Below are positions 1 to 10,439 of a DNA stretch of 36,222 nucleotides, one piece after another. The notes under the pieces were generated by a model. The model had not been told where the DNA came from and did not search any database. It was given only the letters and a program-made list of their open reading frames with translations. The position numbers were made by a program, and so were the translations under genes. Location of the stretch: positions 5,865,838 to 5,902,059 of the forward strand of contig NC_090615.1 of assembly GCF_004359215.1 (NCBI RefSeq). Direction: 5' to 3'. Source of the stretch: Bremia lactucae. Its lineage: Eukaryota > Oomycota > Peronosporomycetes > Peronosporales > Peronosporaceae. The first letter of the stretch is position 1. Every line of letters begins with the position of its first letter.

Positions 1-839
1 GCTTGAGCCTGTCTCAAGCTAAAGTCCTCCTGTTCCGCAACGGATATTGCTTCTTCAAGCGTATCCAGTTCCAAGCGGAACAGGTGGGTCTTTACGGGAC
101 CATCCGTAAGACCTTGCATGAACACCGTAATCAACGTGTGTTCATGAACTGGGTTATTTGTAATACAACTCGCTAAGAGTCGTATGTGCTGGGCATATGC
201 GTGAACATCACGCTTGCCTTGCTTGAGTTTCAGAAGCTCTGAATGAGCTCTGAACGAGCTCTGAGCTCAGCCCTAGGCGGTTAAAACGTCTGTTTGAGCC
301 GGGCTTTAAAAGCCTCTAGCGACCCAAAGACGAATGGGTCGCGCAACTTAAGGCCCCATGACCATGTCTTGGCACGACCTGCCAAATTTGATTATGCGAA
401 TGTGACTTGCATTTGCTCGTCGACGATGTGACGTGCCCTTATGGCATCGTCCAACTCTACAAACCATCTCAAAAAGGGTGTCTTCTTCGACTCCCCTATA
501 CTAAGAGATGACAATCTTTAAGGTTTCGGGACGACGCGTTTGCGTCATCCCAGGTACAGGGGTCTGTACCTGTTGTAACCTCAACAGTTCTGCCTGTTAA
601 AAGCCTTGCTGATTCAGCAAGGCTACCTTCTCCTTCATCTCGTCAAGTTCATGTTGTATGAACTTGACGATGGCTGAATGGAGGGCATCTCGATCCAAAT
701 TGGACAGCATTGCCAAGATGGCAACGTTTGCTACGGTCGAACTCATTCGTTCGACCGCACTCCTTTCTAAGTCACTTAGAAAAGAGTAGCTTTCACGCGA
801 AACGTGATGCGTATTCCCACTATCATCTAACATGTCCAT
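1..839 (-). pseudogene. Ty3/gypsy retrotransposon Gag, degraded, runs off left edge
   Basis: Reading the minus strand from the ATG at 839, the first 80 codons are open and helical (contains DRDALHSAIVKFIQHELDEM). Further on, separate frames recover classic retrotransposon Gag capsid sequence: GRAKTWSWGLKLRDPFVFGS near 300-400, then an open frame from about 240 to base 1 with KQGKRDVHAYAQHIRLLAS and TDGPVKTHLFRLELDTLEEA. Gag of Ty3/gypsy elements forms the virus-like particle that packages element RNA. The frame is broken by an in-frame stop near 490-510 and by an 11-bp tandem triplication at 235-267, which adds 22 bases and shifts the frame. The matching 5' LTR and primer-binding site lie immediately upstream at 880-1360. 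The zinc knuckle and Pol would lie left of the window. Assignment as Gag is from recognised family motifs; the dead state is seen directly. Confidence 0.85.
235..267. repeat. 11-bp tandem triplication inside Gag relic
   Basis: Three adjacent copies of AGCTCTGAATG-like units (235-245, 246-256, 257-267), with one or a few changes between copies. It sits exactly where the Gag reading frame is lost on the minus strand, so it is probably one of the disabling mutations. Confidence 0.8.
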
Positions 840-879
840 GTTAGGTGAAGCAAATGTGGTCCTTGACGGACTACAAAGT

Positions 880-886
880 GCTACCA
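880..886 (-). other. Primer-binding site of minus-strand gypsy element
   Basis: On the minus strand TGGTAGC follows the LTR end after a 2-nt spacer (CC), the usual Ty3/gypsy arrangement. The same TGGTAGC with a 2-nt spacer follows the plus-strand LTRs at 1504-1510 and 36101-36107, which supports the assignment. The tRNA used cannot be named from seven bases. Confidence 0.65.
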
Positions 887-888
887 GG

Positions 889-1360
889 TGGAACGGGGCA
901 CTACGACTTGTACTGCTTCAGTAGAAGTCCACTTGTACTGCTTCAGTAGAAGTCCACTTGACACTGCTCCAGTTGCGACTGGTGCCTTACGTTTATTCAC
1001 GTACACTAGTACGTGCAGAGGAAGACTTCTTTTTAAGGCCACTAGCTTAAAGAGGGTTAAATGAAAACTGCATTAATATATTTAAGTATCTCTTTTTTTC
1101 TATCTGTTAACTGTAACTTAATTATAAACTTATACTAAAAATGCACTTCAAATCTTATCTTATCTTTCTCTCTCTTTTGCTTACATCTATAGTTGATTAG
1201 TCTGCGGGATTAATAGATATAATGGCCTATACCTATTCATGGATAAGATTTCTGAGCTTTACTATTTGGGTAATATCCTCCATATATAATTTCCTTTTAG
1301 ATAACATATTAATTAACAACCTTTTAGTGTTAATTCCATGTAACGATACACCCCGTTACA
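889..1360 (-). repeat. Complete LTR (472 bp) of minus-strand gypsy element
   Basis: On the minus strand it begins TGTAACGGGG at 1360 and ends CCCCGTTCCA at 889, giving TG...CA ends. It is followed by a 2-nt spacer, a TGGTAGC primer site and the Gag start at 839, so it is the 5' LTR of the minus-strand element. The start matches the TGTAACGGG start of the LTR at 35546. The interior is AT-rich (about 1050-1340). A 25-bp tandem duplication lies near its 3' end (906-955). It abuts a plus-strand LTR fragment at 1361. Confidence 0.8.
906..955. repeat. Perfect 25-bp tandem duplication in LTR
   Basis: 906-930 and 931-955 are identical copies of a 25-bp unit starting ACTTGTACTGCTTCAGTAGA. A third, diverged partial copy follows (956-975). 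The related LTR relic at 32057-32109 has only one copy, so the duplication is a feature of this copy or subfamily. Confidence 0.9.
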
Positions 1361-1501
1361 TGAATCATTTAAGTCAGGATTCAAGCTCCACGAGCTTGTA
1401 CAACTCACAAAGTTGTTAAACCTTTTAGTTTTGTAGGACTAAGTGACTCTCTGAGTCTATAAGTCTTCCTCTGACTTATGGAGCAAGGTAGTTTCGCTAC
1501 A
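1361..1501 (+). repeat. 3' part of a plus-strand gypsy LTR, truncated
   Basis: The segment ends CTACA at 1501, followed by a CC spacer and TGGTAGC (1504-1510), which marks the 3' end of a plus-strand 5' LTR. It contains short perfect hairpins: AAGCTC-cac-GAGCTT, ACAACT-cacaa-AGTTGT and TAAGT...ACTTA. A diverged copy of 1378-1478 is found in the same orientation at 5230-5324. The 5' part of the LTR is missing because the minus-strand LTR abuts it at 1360/1361. Confidence 0.65.
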
Positions 1502-1503
1502 CC

Positions 1504-1510
1504 TGGTAGC
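1504..1510 (+). other. Primer-binding site of plus-strand gypsy element
   Basis: TGGTAGC lies two bases after the LTR end (CTACA, then CC). The same arrangement is seen at 880-888 on the minus strand and at 36099-36107. Confidence 0.6.
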
Positions 1511-1535
1511 TTTATAAGACTATGCATCTGCTGAA

Positions 1536-1835
1536 ATGACCACTTACCCGAACTTTCAGGAGCGAAAGTGCGCAGCATTTGAGAGGCTCAAAACCTTTTT
1601 TGGGCTGGAACACATTGAGTTCATCATGTCCTAGGGACCAGAGGTTCTGGATGCAAGGCTTGAAGGCTTTATGCGTTACGAATCCTCTCTTATTGGACAG
1701 GTCCACGACCACTTAGCGGCACCTTTGCCGACTCGGAACATTTCCGGACCTGAACCGAAGCGAAAGGCTCGGCGGCCCCTTGTTGTCAATGCTAAGACAT
1801 TTAAGGGTAAGGGAGACTACCTCCTTTTTTATTAA
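1536..1835 (+). pseudogene. Plus-strand gypsy Gag N-terminal relic
   Basis: A frame starting at ATG 1536, about 25 bases after the primer-binding site, reads 99 codons with one internal TAG (1632-1634) and a terminal TAA. It contains RRPLVVNAKTFKGKGD, which resembles the segment before the capsid domain in oomycete gypsy Gag proteins. After 1835 scattered Gag-like words continue in shifting frames to about 2140, but I cannot draw a continuous frame. The position straight after LTR and primer site supports a Gag relic. It is dead as it stands. Confidence 0.55.
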
Positions 1836-2671
1836 GCAATTGGTGATGTCTATAGACTCTGCCATGTTCTTAACAGAACGCCAAGCCGGGTAGCCAGGCC
1901 ATCTTTAAGCTCGGTGGTAGAGCCATGGAATAGGCATTCACGTGCAGCACGTCTATAAATGACGCCTATCCCACATGGCCTTCTCAAAAACGGCAAATAC
2001 TAGCATCTTATCCTTGGTATGGTCTGTCTTGTACGCCATGGTCCATGGATCGGTTGGAGTCTAAGAGCAAGGCGCAAAAAACGCGCAATATTCCTAGCAA
2101 AGCTTTGGAGAGCCATGAACCTGCATTTGGTAGACAACGAAAGCGCTATTGGCGCCAATCACTGACCGAATCTGTCAGTGAGTTGTAAATTGAAACGTCT
2201 GAGCTAATGAACTCCAATGTTGAAAACCCTAATCTTGAGCCCGGCATAGGGAAAGGAGGTGGAGCGGCCTTTACTCGGTCGAGTGACACTCCTTGCAATA
2301 ATGAATCGCCGAATGCCGAAAGCATTGTAGGCCTAGGGCGAGTCAGCAAGGGTGTAACAGAGACACGTGGATTGGCACGTCTATGTCCACCGAGTGTCGT
2401 CGGCTGAGGTGGCACCATACTGAGTGTCAGTCGAGACATTTGCAAGTTGCCAAGGCATTTCAGGCCAACTCCTTCAAGTGCACGTGAACCAGCCACTCAC
2501 AGAGCATATGCTAACCGCTGTAAGCAGAATATCACTAGCTCGCGTGAGCGGTTGGTTATAACCATCAACTAAGTCAAAATACTATACATCGAACATCCGA
2601 CCATATTGTTCTGGAGAGCATTCTTTCTAGGAATGGGTTCGTCCTGGTATAATGGCAGCATTGAGCTTATT
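1836..2671. other. Degraded element interior, no recognisable gene
   Basis: This interval probably continues the plus-strand retroelement. Two overlapping open frames (plus 2207-2407, minus 2146-2496) show no family motif I can name. A short palindrome lies near 1940-1960. I see no RNA gene here. Confidence 0.4.
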
Positions 2672-3175
2672 CTAAGTATGTACAATGCGCCTTTTACCAT
2701 CTGTTTTTTTTACACAAAATGTTAGTGTTGAATGGGAAGATTTGTTCTCGTGTACCATTCCACCCTCGTGCTTAGCCCGAAAGAAATCGTCAATGACGTC
2801 ACACTGTTCCTTTGGTAAAGGCCACTGTCGTGTAACAGTATTTAATTCCAGAAACAAGTCAATTTCATGACGGACACCTCTATCTGGAAGTAAAACCGAT
2901 GGTGGATTGGTACACGCCACATCTTGGATTTCCTTAACTAAGGAATAAAATAGATTCGTGTGTTCTTTAAGGATCGATGATCCACTCCACGCAGCTTTTG
3001 TGCCCTCCAGGACGGCCTCACCCAGGAGCGATGATGAGTTTAACTCAACATTCGGTCGAATAACCACCACTTCAGATAAGTCACCAGTCAAGGTTCGGCC
3101 GAACTCATCAACAGATATCTTATCTAGCTCTAAAGGAGCATGTAACGAAGAGATTGCCTCAAGGCTAACTTCTTC
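2672..3175 (-). pseudogene. Minus-strand gypsy Pol fragment: protease-RT linker and start of RT
   Basis: On the minus strand, an open frame from about 3175 down to 2672 carries the conserved lead-in to gypsy reverse transcriptase. It shows KISVDEFGRTLTGDLSEVVV, then LPDRGVRHEIDLFLELN, RQWPLPKEQCDVIDDFF, STLTFCVKKTDGKRRIVHT. In Ty3/gypsy elements this segment lies before the RT palm; the YxDD catalytic motif would be further downstream and is absent. The fragment ends at 2672 and its right side meets a plus-strand RT piece at about 3415, so it is a broken insertion or rearrangement. Its relation to the minus-strand Gag at 1-839 is unclear, because the order Pol-right, Gag-left is not that of one intact element. 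Confidence 0.8.
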
Positions 3176-3414
3176 CCGATGTTACCAGTCGACCCATTTA
3201 CAAGCGTATGCAATTGCTCGCTCGATCACTTTGTGACGTTATGGACGCTTCGCGTCTATTCTGTGTCGGAATCCAGACATTACGCGGCCAGAACATTTAC
3301 GTTCTCAAGTTTTCAAACCTTTATTGGATCTCTACCAGACCTGGTGTCCAAATCGACACTCGACGAGGAGTTATGTAACTCAAGTTCCTTGTCCAGTGAT
3401 CGCTTACGCGTCAC

Positions 3415-5231
3415 TTATGCCACAAGGCCTTTTCAACGCCCCGGCCTACATTTAATTGTCTAGTGATGCAACTGTTACGCACTCAACGAGGTTATGCACA
3501 GGCTTACTTTGATGAGATTTTTGTCCATAGTCGTGCGGCGAAGGGTCGGTTGGATGTGAAAAACACATAGACCATTTGCGAGCAGTGTTCGAGTGTATGC
3601 GTACGAATAAATTGTATAGCAATGCATCTAATGCGTCTTTGGCGCAGAAGAAATTCCCTTCTTAGGGTGCTTCATTTGGAAGCGAGGCCGTAAAACGGAT
3701 TCCGCTAAGGTTAAAGCTATAGGTGTTTTGCCCGTTTTTAAGAACCAAAAGGATTTGCGTAAGTGGTTGGGTCTCGCCAATTATAAATATAGCAAAATTT
3801 ACGCTGATATGGCTAGGCCATTATCCAATCTCCTTAAAAGATACGGATTGGTGCTGAACTAGAACAGAGCTTAATGTTTATCATGCAGTTTCGGATAATC
3901 TTTTCCATGCCCCGACTTTAGTACTGCCAAATCCAAATTGGCCTTACAGTTTCATCTGTGACGCATCGGATTTGCTATTGGCAGTGCTCTGTTACAAACA
4001 GATAATGATGGGCGCGAACGTGTAATTGCGTTCGAGTTTAATCAGCTTAAAGCTGCGGAAAAGAATTATCCAGTTCATGACGAAGAGTTACTCGCAATGA
4101 AGTATGCTCTTGCCAAATTCACAGTTCATCTGCTAAATTCTTAAACGTTTGTAATATAGACAGATCACGCATCGTTACGCACTGCGACTTAGTCGCCCCA
4201 TCTCTCACAGAGAATGGCTGGATGGCTTCCCTTTTTCGCCGAATACATTTCGATGTGAAATTTAAGCCTGGCAAACAGAATACTTTGGCTGGTGCATTAT
4301 CACGCAGCGTGATTATGAGCTCTCCCACGTAACGACTATAAAGTCACCTATTCCTGGATTAATCCGTTCGGCTTACGCCAAGGATGAACAGTGGTAGCTC
4401 TGCTACGAGATCTCAAGAGCACTAAGGCGGACATTAAATTATCGGCACGTTTGCGTGAAAGCTTATATCACCTTTCTATCGATAACGGCCTGTTGCTTTA
4501 TTGCACAGATGCTGCGGATACTCCGCGCATGGTAATTCTCCTGATTAAAAATCTAAATTATCGAATCCTCTATAAGGCAGATTACACTGTTCTTGGTGGT
4601 CATCTCAGTAGAGAAAAGACCTACGGCTCCAAGAGTCATATTTATTGGTGGCTCAAGCTCTACAAATGCGTAAGCATTTTCTTTTGCACATGCGAAATTT
4701 GCCACTGGGTTAACCCTCAGCTCATGCTGCTGCTCCGCTGACCAGCCTGCCCATACCTACAGGGTGTTGAGAGTCCATTAGTATGGTTTTCGTGTTTGGC
4801 CTACCGAAAGATTCGGCCGGTAACAGGTATCGTGGTCCATGTTGACCGGTTAAGATAAATGGCTCATTTAGCGGCAGTGTCGGATACCATTGATGGTGAA
4901 GGATAAGCAAGGCTGTTCATTGATCGTGTGTTTCACCAACATGGTTTGTCTGTGCAATTTTCTCGAGCCGAGACCCCCGTTCCCCCCCCCCCCCACGAGT
5001 AAATTCTGAAAATTGGTTTTCCGAGTGCTTGGCACCAGATTGGACATGTCCACAGCGGACCACCCGCAGAGCGACGGTCAATTTGAACGTGTCAATCGCA
5101 ACATTGAAGACGTTCCGTGCAGTGTGTGCTCAGACATCAAAGCGCTGGAGCGCAATGCTCCCGGTAGTGGATTTGCGATAAATAAAGCTGTGAATGCCTC
5201 CACAGGCTATACTCCGTTCTTTGAACTATGA
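3415..5231 (+). pseudogene. Plus-strand gypsy Pol relic: RT, RNase H, integrase
   Basis: Frames shift repeatedly, but the domain order is clear. RT: LMPQGLFNAPA near 3415, then RGYAQAYFDEIFVHSRA (3487-3537), where the catalytic YxDD reads YFDE, so the second aspartate is lost. RNase H: words such as HASLRTATQ near 4160 and DVKFKPGKQNTLAGALSRS (about 4250-4310). Integrase: zinc-binding region GGHLSREKTYGSKS near 4600 and CEICHWVNP near 4690, then core-domain words ESISMVFVFGLPKDSAGN (4770-4830) and LGTRLDMSTADHPQSDGQFE (5022-5090). Many stops and frameshifts make it non-functional. A 13-C run at 4982-4994 interrupts the integrase core. Confidence 0.85.
4982..4994. repeat. Poly-C tract (13 C)
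   Basis: A run of 13 cytosines lies inside the dead integrase coding region and shifts its frame. Homopolymers of this length are also error-prone in sequencing. Confidence 0.9.
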
Positions 5232-5324
5232 TTCGCTAAGCTCTACGAGCTTGTACAACAAACTGGGAGGTTGAAACCAATTAAAATTAAGTGACTCTCT
5301 GAGGCTATGAGTCTTCTTTTGACT
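5230..5324 (+). repeat. Second copy of the LTR hairpin segment
   Basis: Diverged direct repeat of 1378-1478. It shares AAGCTCtacGAGCTT with the stem kept and one loop base changed, TTGTACAAC, and AAGTGACTCTCTGAG, followed by a GAGTCTTC-like stretch. It follows directly after the integrase relic, where the 3' LTR of the plus-strand element would be expected. A weaker third match lies near 5925-5975. LTR boundaries cannot be fixed. Confidence 0.6.
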
Positions 5325-6384
5325 GGATTTAAAAAGGCTTGTTATGAAGTGTGAACAGCCACGGCGCGAGGAAACCATAAGTGATTGCTTTAAGACGCCG
5401 GTTGAGATGACCTGTTGCTTGGTTAAAGTGTTTGTTTTTGTACTTCTTAGAATTTGCAAAGACTTATCCGGCAGCTCCTTTAGTTGATTCTCGTATATGT
5501 CATCGCTACACCGTATATAAATAATTCCTAACTTATTAAAATGTACTTGGTTTGTCGATCGCATTTTTGAAGTGTGAGTAAACAAATTTATCGGATGTGA
5601 AAATTTTTATATTAGTTGGTTAGCAACTTTGTGGGGTGGTTCTTTAAATTTGGAACACCTTTATTATTAAACGGTTTTAAACGGATTTTTTTGGTCTGGA
5701 AATATCATTTAAAAATGAACCAGGACTAGACATCTCTGTGAGCGGGTTTAACAGGCAAAAGTCCGTACAGAAAAATTATCAGGACCAGTGTTAGAAAAAG
5801 GCTGATAACTTTTAAGAGTCCATACAGAAGTACCATCAGAACCAATGGATGTAAATTGCTTAATTCAGTCTTAAGGATATCATTTAGAGAATTTGTACGT
5901 ACGTCTTGTCGTTTCGATAAGTCCATAGAGCTTGGTGAATCTCTTATACAGTATGTCTTCCCTTGACTTAAGGAGCTATGAAGCCCCACCATATTTGTAA
6001 GAAGATAATTTTCACTTTTTTAAATTTACGGAACTAAAGTTCGTTGGATCGCACGGCAAAGAGTGCCCAAGCCTATAAACAAATCATGACCCAAGTCGGT
6101 ACTTTACGCATCTACATGATCAAGCACATGGTGCCTCAGTGTCCTCGATAAGGACAATACCGATCATCCTATTTCTCGGGGGAGCAGAACAAGAAGTGAA
6201 TAACACATTTATACGGGATCATCGATCCGGCGCTACTAGTATGTGGGCTTTAAGAGCAGTGCCGAGGTGGCGGACGTTCGCTCGAAACAAATTCGCTATG
6301 ATCTCACGAAATTAAAGGAAAAATGCCAATTAAATTCAGTATCATACATATGCTGAAACTCTTGTTAGCCAGCACACTAGTGCT
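5325..6384. other. AT-rich retroelement-derived spacer, no gene seen
   Basis: Probably LTR remnants followed by the beginning of another plus-strand element. Open frames here (for example minus 5226-5585 and 5726-5992) are low-complexity and show no family motif. Confidence 0.4.
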
Positions 6385-6657
6385 TTGGATGCGCGCCCAA
6401 CCACGGATGCAACCCGTACGATGGCCAAGGATAAGTCCATTTCCACGCGTATTGGTAGAAAAAATCGATCGACGCAAGTAGGCCCTGGACGCGGTGATAA
6501 AGCCGTCAACGGCGTAAGAGCAATCTTTTCGATAGGCAACCTCTTACTTTCACGAGTTCTCAGACGCGGGGTACCCAAGGTCGGCCATGATGGCACCAAG
6601 CTGAATGTAGAAACGGACATTTTTATTAAGATGCAAAGGCAAGCCTACGCTTATTAA
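6385..6657 (+). pseudogene. Plus-strand gypsy Gag C-terminal relic (probable)
   Basis: An open frame of 90 codons starts MDARPTTDATRTMAKDKSIS. DARPTTDATR resembles the linker before the zinc knuckle in oomycete gypsy Gag proteins. No CCHC knuckle is readable afterwards. It lies upstream of a plus-strand Pol relic (7080-9400), in the right order for the same element. The overlapping minus-strand frame (6342-6620) is taken as a shadow. Function as Gag is inferred from position and one short motif. Confidence 0.45.
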
Positions 6658-6999
6658 TGCATGTTAAGTGACACATAAATGCTCATTTAGTGGGGGTGAC
6701 TGCATTTGGACTTCACCGAATGTCGATAATGACATTAGGCGATGCGTCAAGGCGTTCTGGGCTATTCATGTTAAATTCATGTGGAATTGACTTGCAAATG
6801 TTCACAGGATGATGAGATCGAGCTATGTAATTCTACATCGGACGCCGAACTAGACATCAGCTCTCGTTTTAAGCAAAGTAAGGTTAATAAGTTGAAGAAC
6901 CGAACCTGCTCAACCATAAGAACACAGATATTCTAACCTCTATGAGGTGCACAGAGATGGCAGAGACACCAATTGGTTACTGCAAGGCGTCTGTGATGC

Positions 7000-9400
7000 G
7001 CATATCAAAGCAAACAACAATAAACTCTCGTCAGTGGAGTGACTGGTGCGATGTGGATGGCGTTAAATTGGAGGCTATTTCACCTGAACATGCTCTTCTA
7101 GAGCCAGACGAAATGCCAATTGACGAGTTCGGTCAGGCCTCGAAGGCTGGCGAACATCTAATATGATAGTCATTCGACATGATACCGATGTAAACTTATC
7201 ATCTCTTCTGCTAAAGCCGTCTTTAAGGACACAAAAGCGGCGCTTAACGCGAGTAGCGGATAATAAGATCCTTCTGATCCATAATTTTTTGTTGCTTAAA
7301 AAATTTCAAGACGTAGTGTATCATCCGCCATCTGTTTTACCTAATAGTTGAGATTTAAGTCATGCAATTGACCTGGTTCCTGAGACCAAATAGTGCTTAA
7401 CTCGGAAGTGCTTTTCTCAAAGGAACAGTTTGGCGTCATTGACGATGTTCCCGTGCTTAGCACGCGGCCGGAAAGGTGCAAGAGAGCAAATCTCTCCATT
7501 CGACACCGACAATTTGTCTCAAGAAGCCGAATGGTAGTAGCGCGTTGTGCATGCTTTTAATTAGCTTACTTCTGCCACTAGACCAGCCCGGACACCAAAT
7601 TCAAGAAAGGATGCTTTTAAGAATGATACGTAAAAATATACGATTTACACTTCGCTCACTTGGTTGATGGATACTATCAACTGCTCATTGAACCATTTAT
7701 ATTCCGCTTACAGCAGTTAGCACTCCAAGCAGTATGTTTCATAAATGGCTGGTGATGCCCCCAAGGCTTCTCAATTTTCCAAATCTGTTTGATTGTCTGC
7801 TGACGCAATTGTTCAAGGCCCATATTGCAAAGCAGGATTGATCAGATGTGGATAGCCAAATAGACAATTTTTTGTTGTACTCGAGTGCATGCGCACGATT
7901 ATGTTGTATAAAAACGTCTCAAATTTTATCTTTGATGCGATGGAGATTCCGGACCGAGCCTTTGTAGAGCCTCTTGTAGGAAGGGATAAACAGGGCTTAG
8001 CCCCAATGAGCTGCTCTCAAAAGCACGAAGCGTGGATGCGAACGAGGCTTAGTAGCACAGAGGCCTATGTTAAGGGGTTGGGTAAGTCATAATTAGTTAA
8101 AAAAGACGAAATTTATATATACGCCAAACGTCATGCCATTGAAAAGAGTTAGCGATGTGCTGAGGCGCTTCACGCGGATGAGGATGATTCGATACTGTCG
8201 CCTAGAAACTGGAACTCGTGTTACTGAACCTGGAGTTTTATTGAAATTTATGGTTAAAGTATATGGAGCTTTAGGGTGCTTTATAAGAGAATGAGTCAAT
8301 CGAGCGGACCCCGCTAAGATAATATCCAAAATGAAATAGCCGATTCCTAGTAGCCAAAAGGCTTACGTAGGTGGATTTGCCTTGCCAACTACTTGCGTAA
8401 GCACAATTAAAAGTACGCTTAAATGGCCCCGGCCATCATAAATTTCTTCTAAGAAGCATGCGACTAGCACGAGAACGGTACATTTTGGCGGATTTGGAGG
8501 GTCTCATACATCCCCGATATTGGTCTTGCGCGATGCTGGTCGGCCTTTCAGTAAGTATGACGCATTTTTTAAGCTTTACCATAGGCAGTGCTCCTTTACA
8601 ACTGCTGAAGAACGAACGCGTCATTCCGTTCATGTATCGGCAGTTTGAAGATACACAAAACTCCTACTTACTTTATGAAACTCATTGACGAAGGCATACT
8701 CCACAGCAAGCTTGTTGCTATGAAAATAACTCTTTTCAATTTGGAAGTACATCTGCTTGGCTTTTGGCCTTTTTTATACATACAAAACATGCGCCTTTAC
8801 GCACTGCGATTCAGTCACCTCATTTATCGAAGAAGATGGTCCGTTAGCTATCACTCTTCGCAGAATATAGCTTAAAGGTGAAGAATAAGCCGGAAAGCAA
8901 ACACTATGGCTGATACGTTGTCACGCAGATCTGATTACGAGCTAGCACATGTTTCAATTCTGTCGTCACCAGGCACTGGCTTTACTCGTGCGGCGAATGC
9001 TTAAGATGAATGTTGTACCTTTGTCACGGGCTCTTTGGTGCAATGAGCTCAAACATTTGGATATCAAATTGCACAGTTGCGGGCGAAGTTACTACGATAC
9101 AGCTATGGCAAAAACGTGGATGTTGTACTCTATCGATAACGGCTTTTGCGCAATCGAGCCGATTCAGGGGATACTCCGCGTGTCGTGGCAGCCCCTCACG
9201 ATAAGGAAATGAAGTATCAATACTCATACTCTCTTACTAATCATCTCGGTCGAGAGAAGAGGTGGCCCTATTTTCGTCTTAAACTTTATAAATGCGTCAT
9301 ACTTATGTGCACTCATGTGGCGTTCGTACGTGCCACTCCACGTGCCACTCCACGTACTACTCCACGTGCCTCAAAGGAGACATGTTTGGATGACTTAGTC
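7000..9400 (+). pseudogene. Second plus-strand gypsy Pol relic: RT, RNase H, integrase Zn region
   Basis: Order of recognisable pieces: the pre-RT linker ISPEHALLEPDEMPIDEFGQ (7077-7136); RT entry QESKSLHSTPTICLKKPNGS (about 7479-7540); LVDGYYQLLIEP (about 7660-7700); CPQGFS (about 7760); ECMRTIMLYKNVSNFIFDAM (about 7883-7942). RNase H follows, with ALRTAIQSPHLSKKMVR (about 8798-8850) and LSRRSDYELAHVS near 8920-8960. The integrase zinc-binding region carries GDTPRVVAAPHDKEMKYQYS (9167-9226) and HLGREKRWPYFRLKLYKCV (about 9242-9300). The frame changes often and stops are many, so the element is dead. I cannot see an integrase core or a 3' LTR after it. Confidence 0.8.
9328..9371. repeat. 12-bp tandem repeat (ACGTGCCACTCC) in integrase relic
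   Basis: Two perfect units (9328-9339, 9340-9351), one with two changes (9352-9363) and a partial fourth. In the plus frame it would read (R)ATPRATPRTTPRA just after the integrase zinc-binding region. Confidence 0.85.
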
Positions 9401-10435
9401 CTATGCTAACAATTCTTCGGTGCTCAGTGTTTCGTTGTCACAATTGGTGCCACTCAACGGATTACGCACCGTTTCGCAAACAGTCACGCACCACGCTCGA
9501 GATAAATATCATTAACATTGACTCAGAAACTCGAGCATTCAGCGCACTGATGGATTTTTTTATCAATAGAATGCGCCAATATCGCTTCTGTTACTTTGCA
9601 AAGGTAGGCTCATGGCACACCACCCTCAATAGGGTGCAAAGCGCCTACTGGGAGTCAACCTTTCCTGCACCGTACCAAATGTCAGGTGAACTTTAAAATT
9701 CGAGCTTCGCTCGGTTTGCGCAATGGGCACGCCGGACGCTACTTCCGTACATCAACATCTACGGATGTTTGTCTCCTGTTCGACAGCATGAGGCTCTGCT
9801 TTTCTTTTTACGTCGAGGCAAAGCATCCATCGGTTCTGGTCTGTTGGGGTCGCACCGGACGTGCTTGAAGAGCTAGAATGATATCCACCCGTACCGTAAT
9901 AAGCTTATTTAAAGTTGAGCTCAGTGTTCGCAATATCCATATACCTTTCAAACGTAGCAAGGAAACTCGGGAAAATATCGTATTAGCCACGCCATTTAAA
10001 AGGCATTCGATGAAATCAATCGCCTATAGTAATGTATCAAGTTGCATAGCGGTAATCAGAGTTCGCAAATCTTGGACATGGTCCACAAAATCTTTCTATC
10101 TTAACTTGTATATAAGAAGCGTGATCGCATGCGGTAAGCTTGATTAGGTGGAGCAAGCACGCAGGACAATTGCTGTTTCAGCGTATCCCACGTGAAAAAG
10201 CGACATATATATGTGAACCGCACGTCAGAGCTCAGTGTTTGAATGTATCATCGATATTAAAGTACATTAAACCCACTCGCTGTTGCTCCTTTTTTATAGC
10301 TAGCTCTGTTCATTTACGTCTCTTTAATCCAAAAAGAGAGCTCTTTTTCTTTCCAACCCTAATATTCTATCGTACTCCTGGTCCCTGAAATAGGAAATTA
10401 TTCAAAGCACATTGCCAGTTAAGCTTTAGCTTCTC
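9401..10435. other. No recognisable gene
   Basis: Several frames of 60-97 codons exist on the plus strand (9403-9696, 9686-9868, 9878-10147, 10140-10388), but none shows a motif I recognise. They probably belong to decayed repeats. Confidence 0.4.
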
Positions 10436-10439
10436 GAAC

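Noticed and set aside
1222..1419. 65-codon plus-strand frame with hydrophobic stretches
   Set aside because: Lies inside the AT-rich interior of the minus-strand LTR and crosses its boundary.
2146..2496. 116-codon minus-strand frame overlapping a plus-strand frame
   Set aside because: Neither strand shows a recognisable motif, and the interval lies inside decayed retroelement sequence.
6342..6620. 92-codon minus-strand frame
   Set aside because: Overlaps the plus-strand Gag-like linker DARPTTDATR, which is the better-supported reading.
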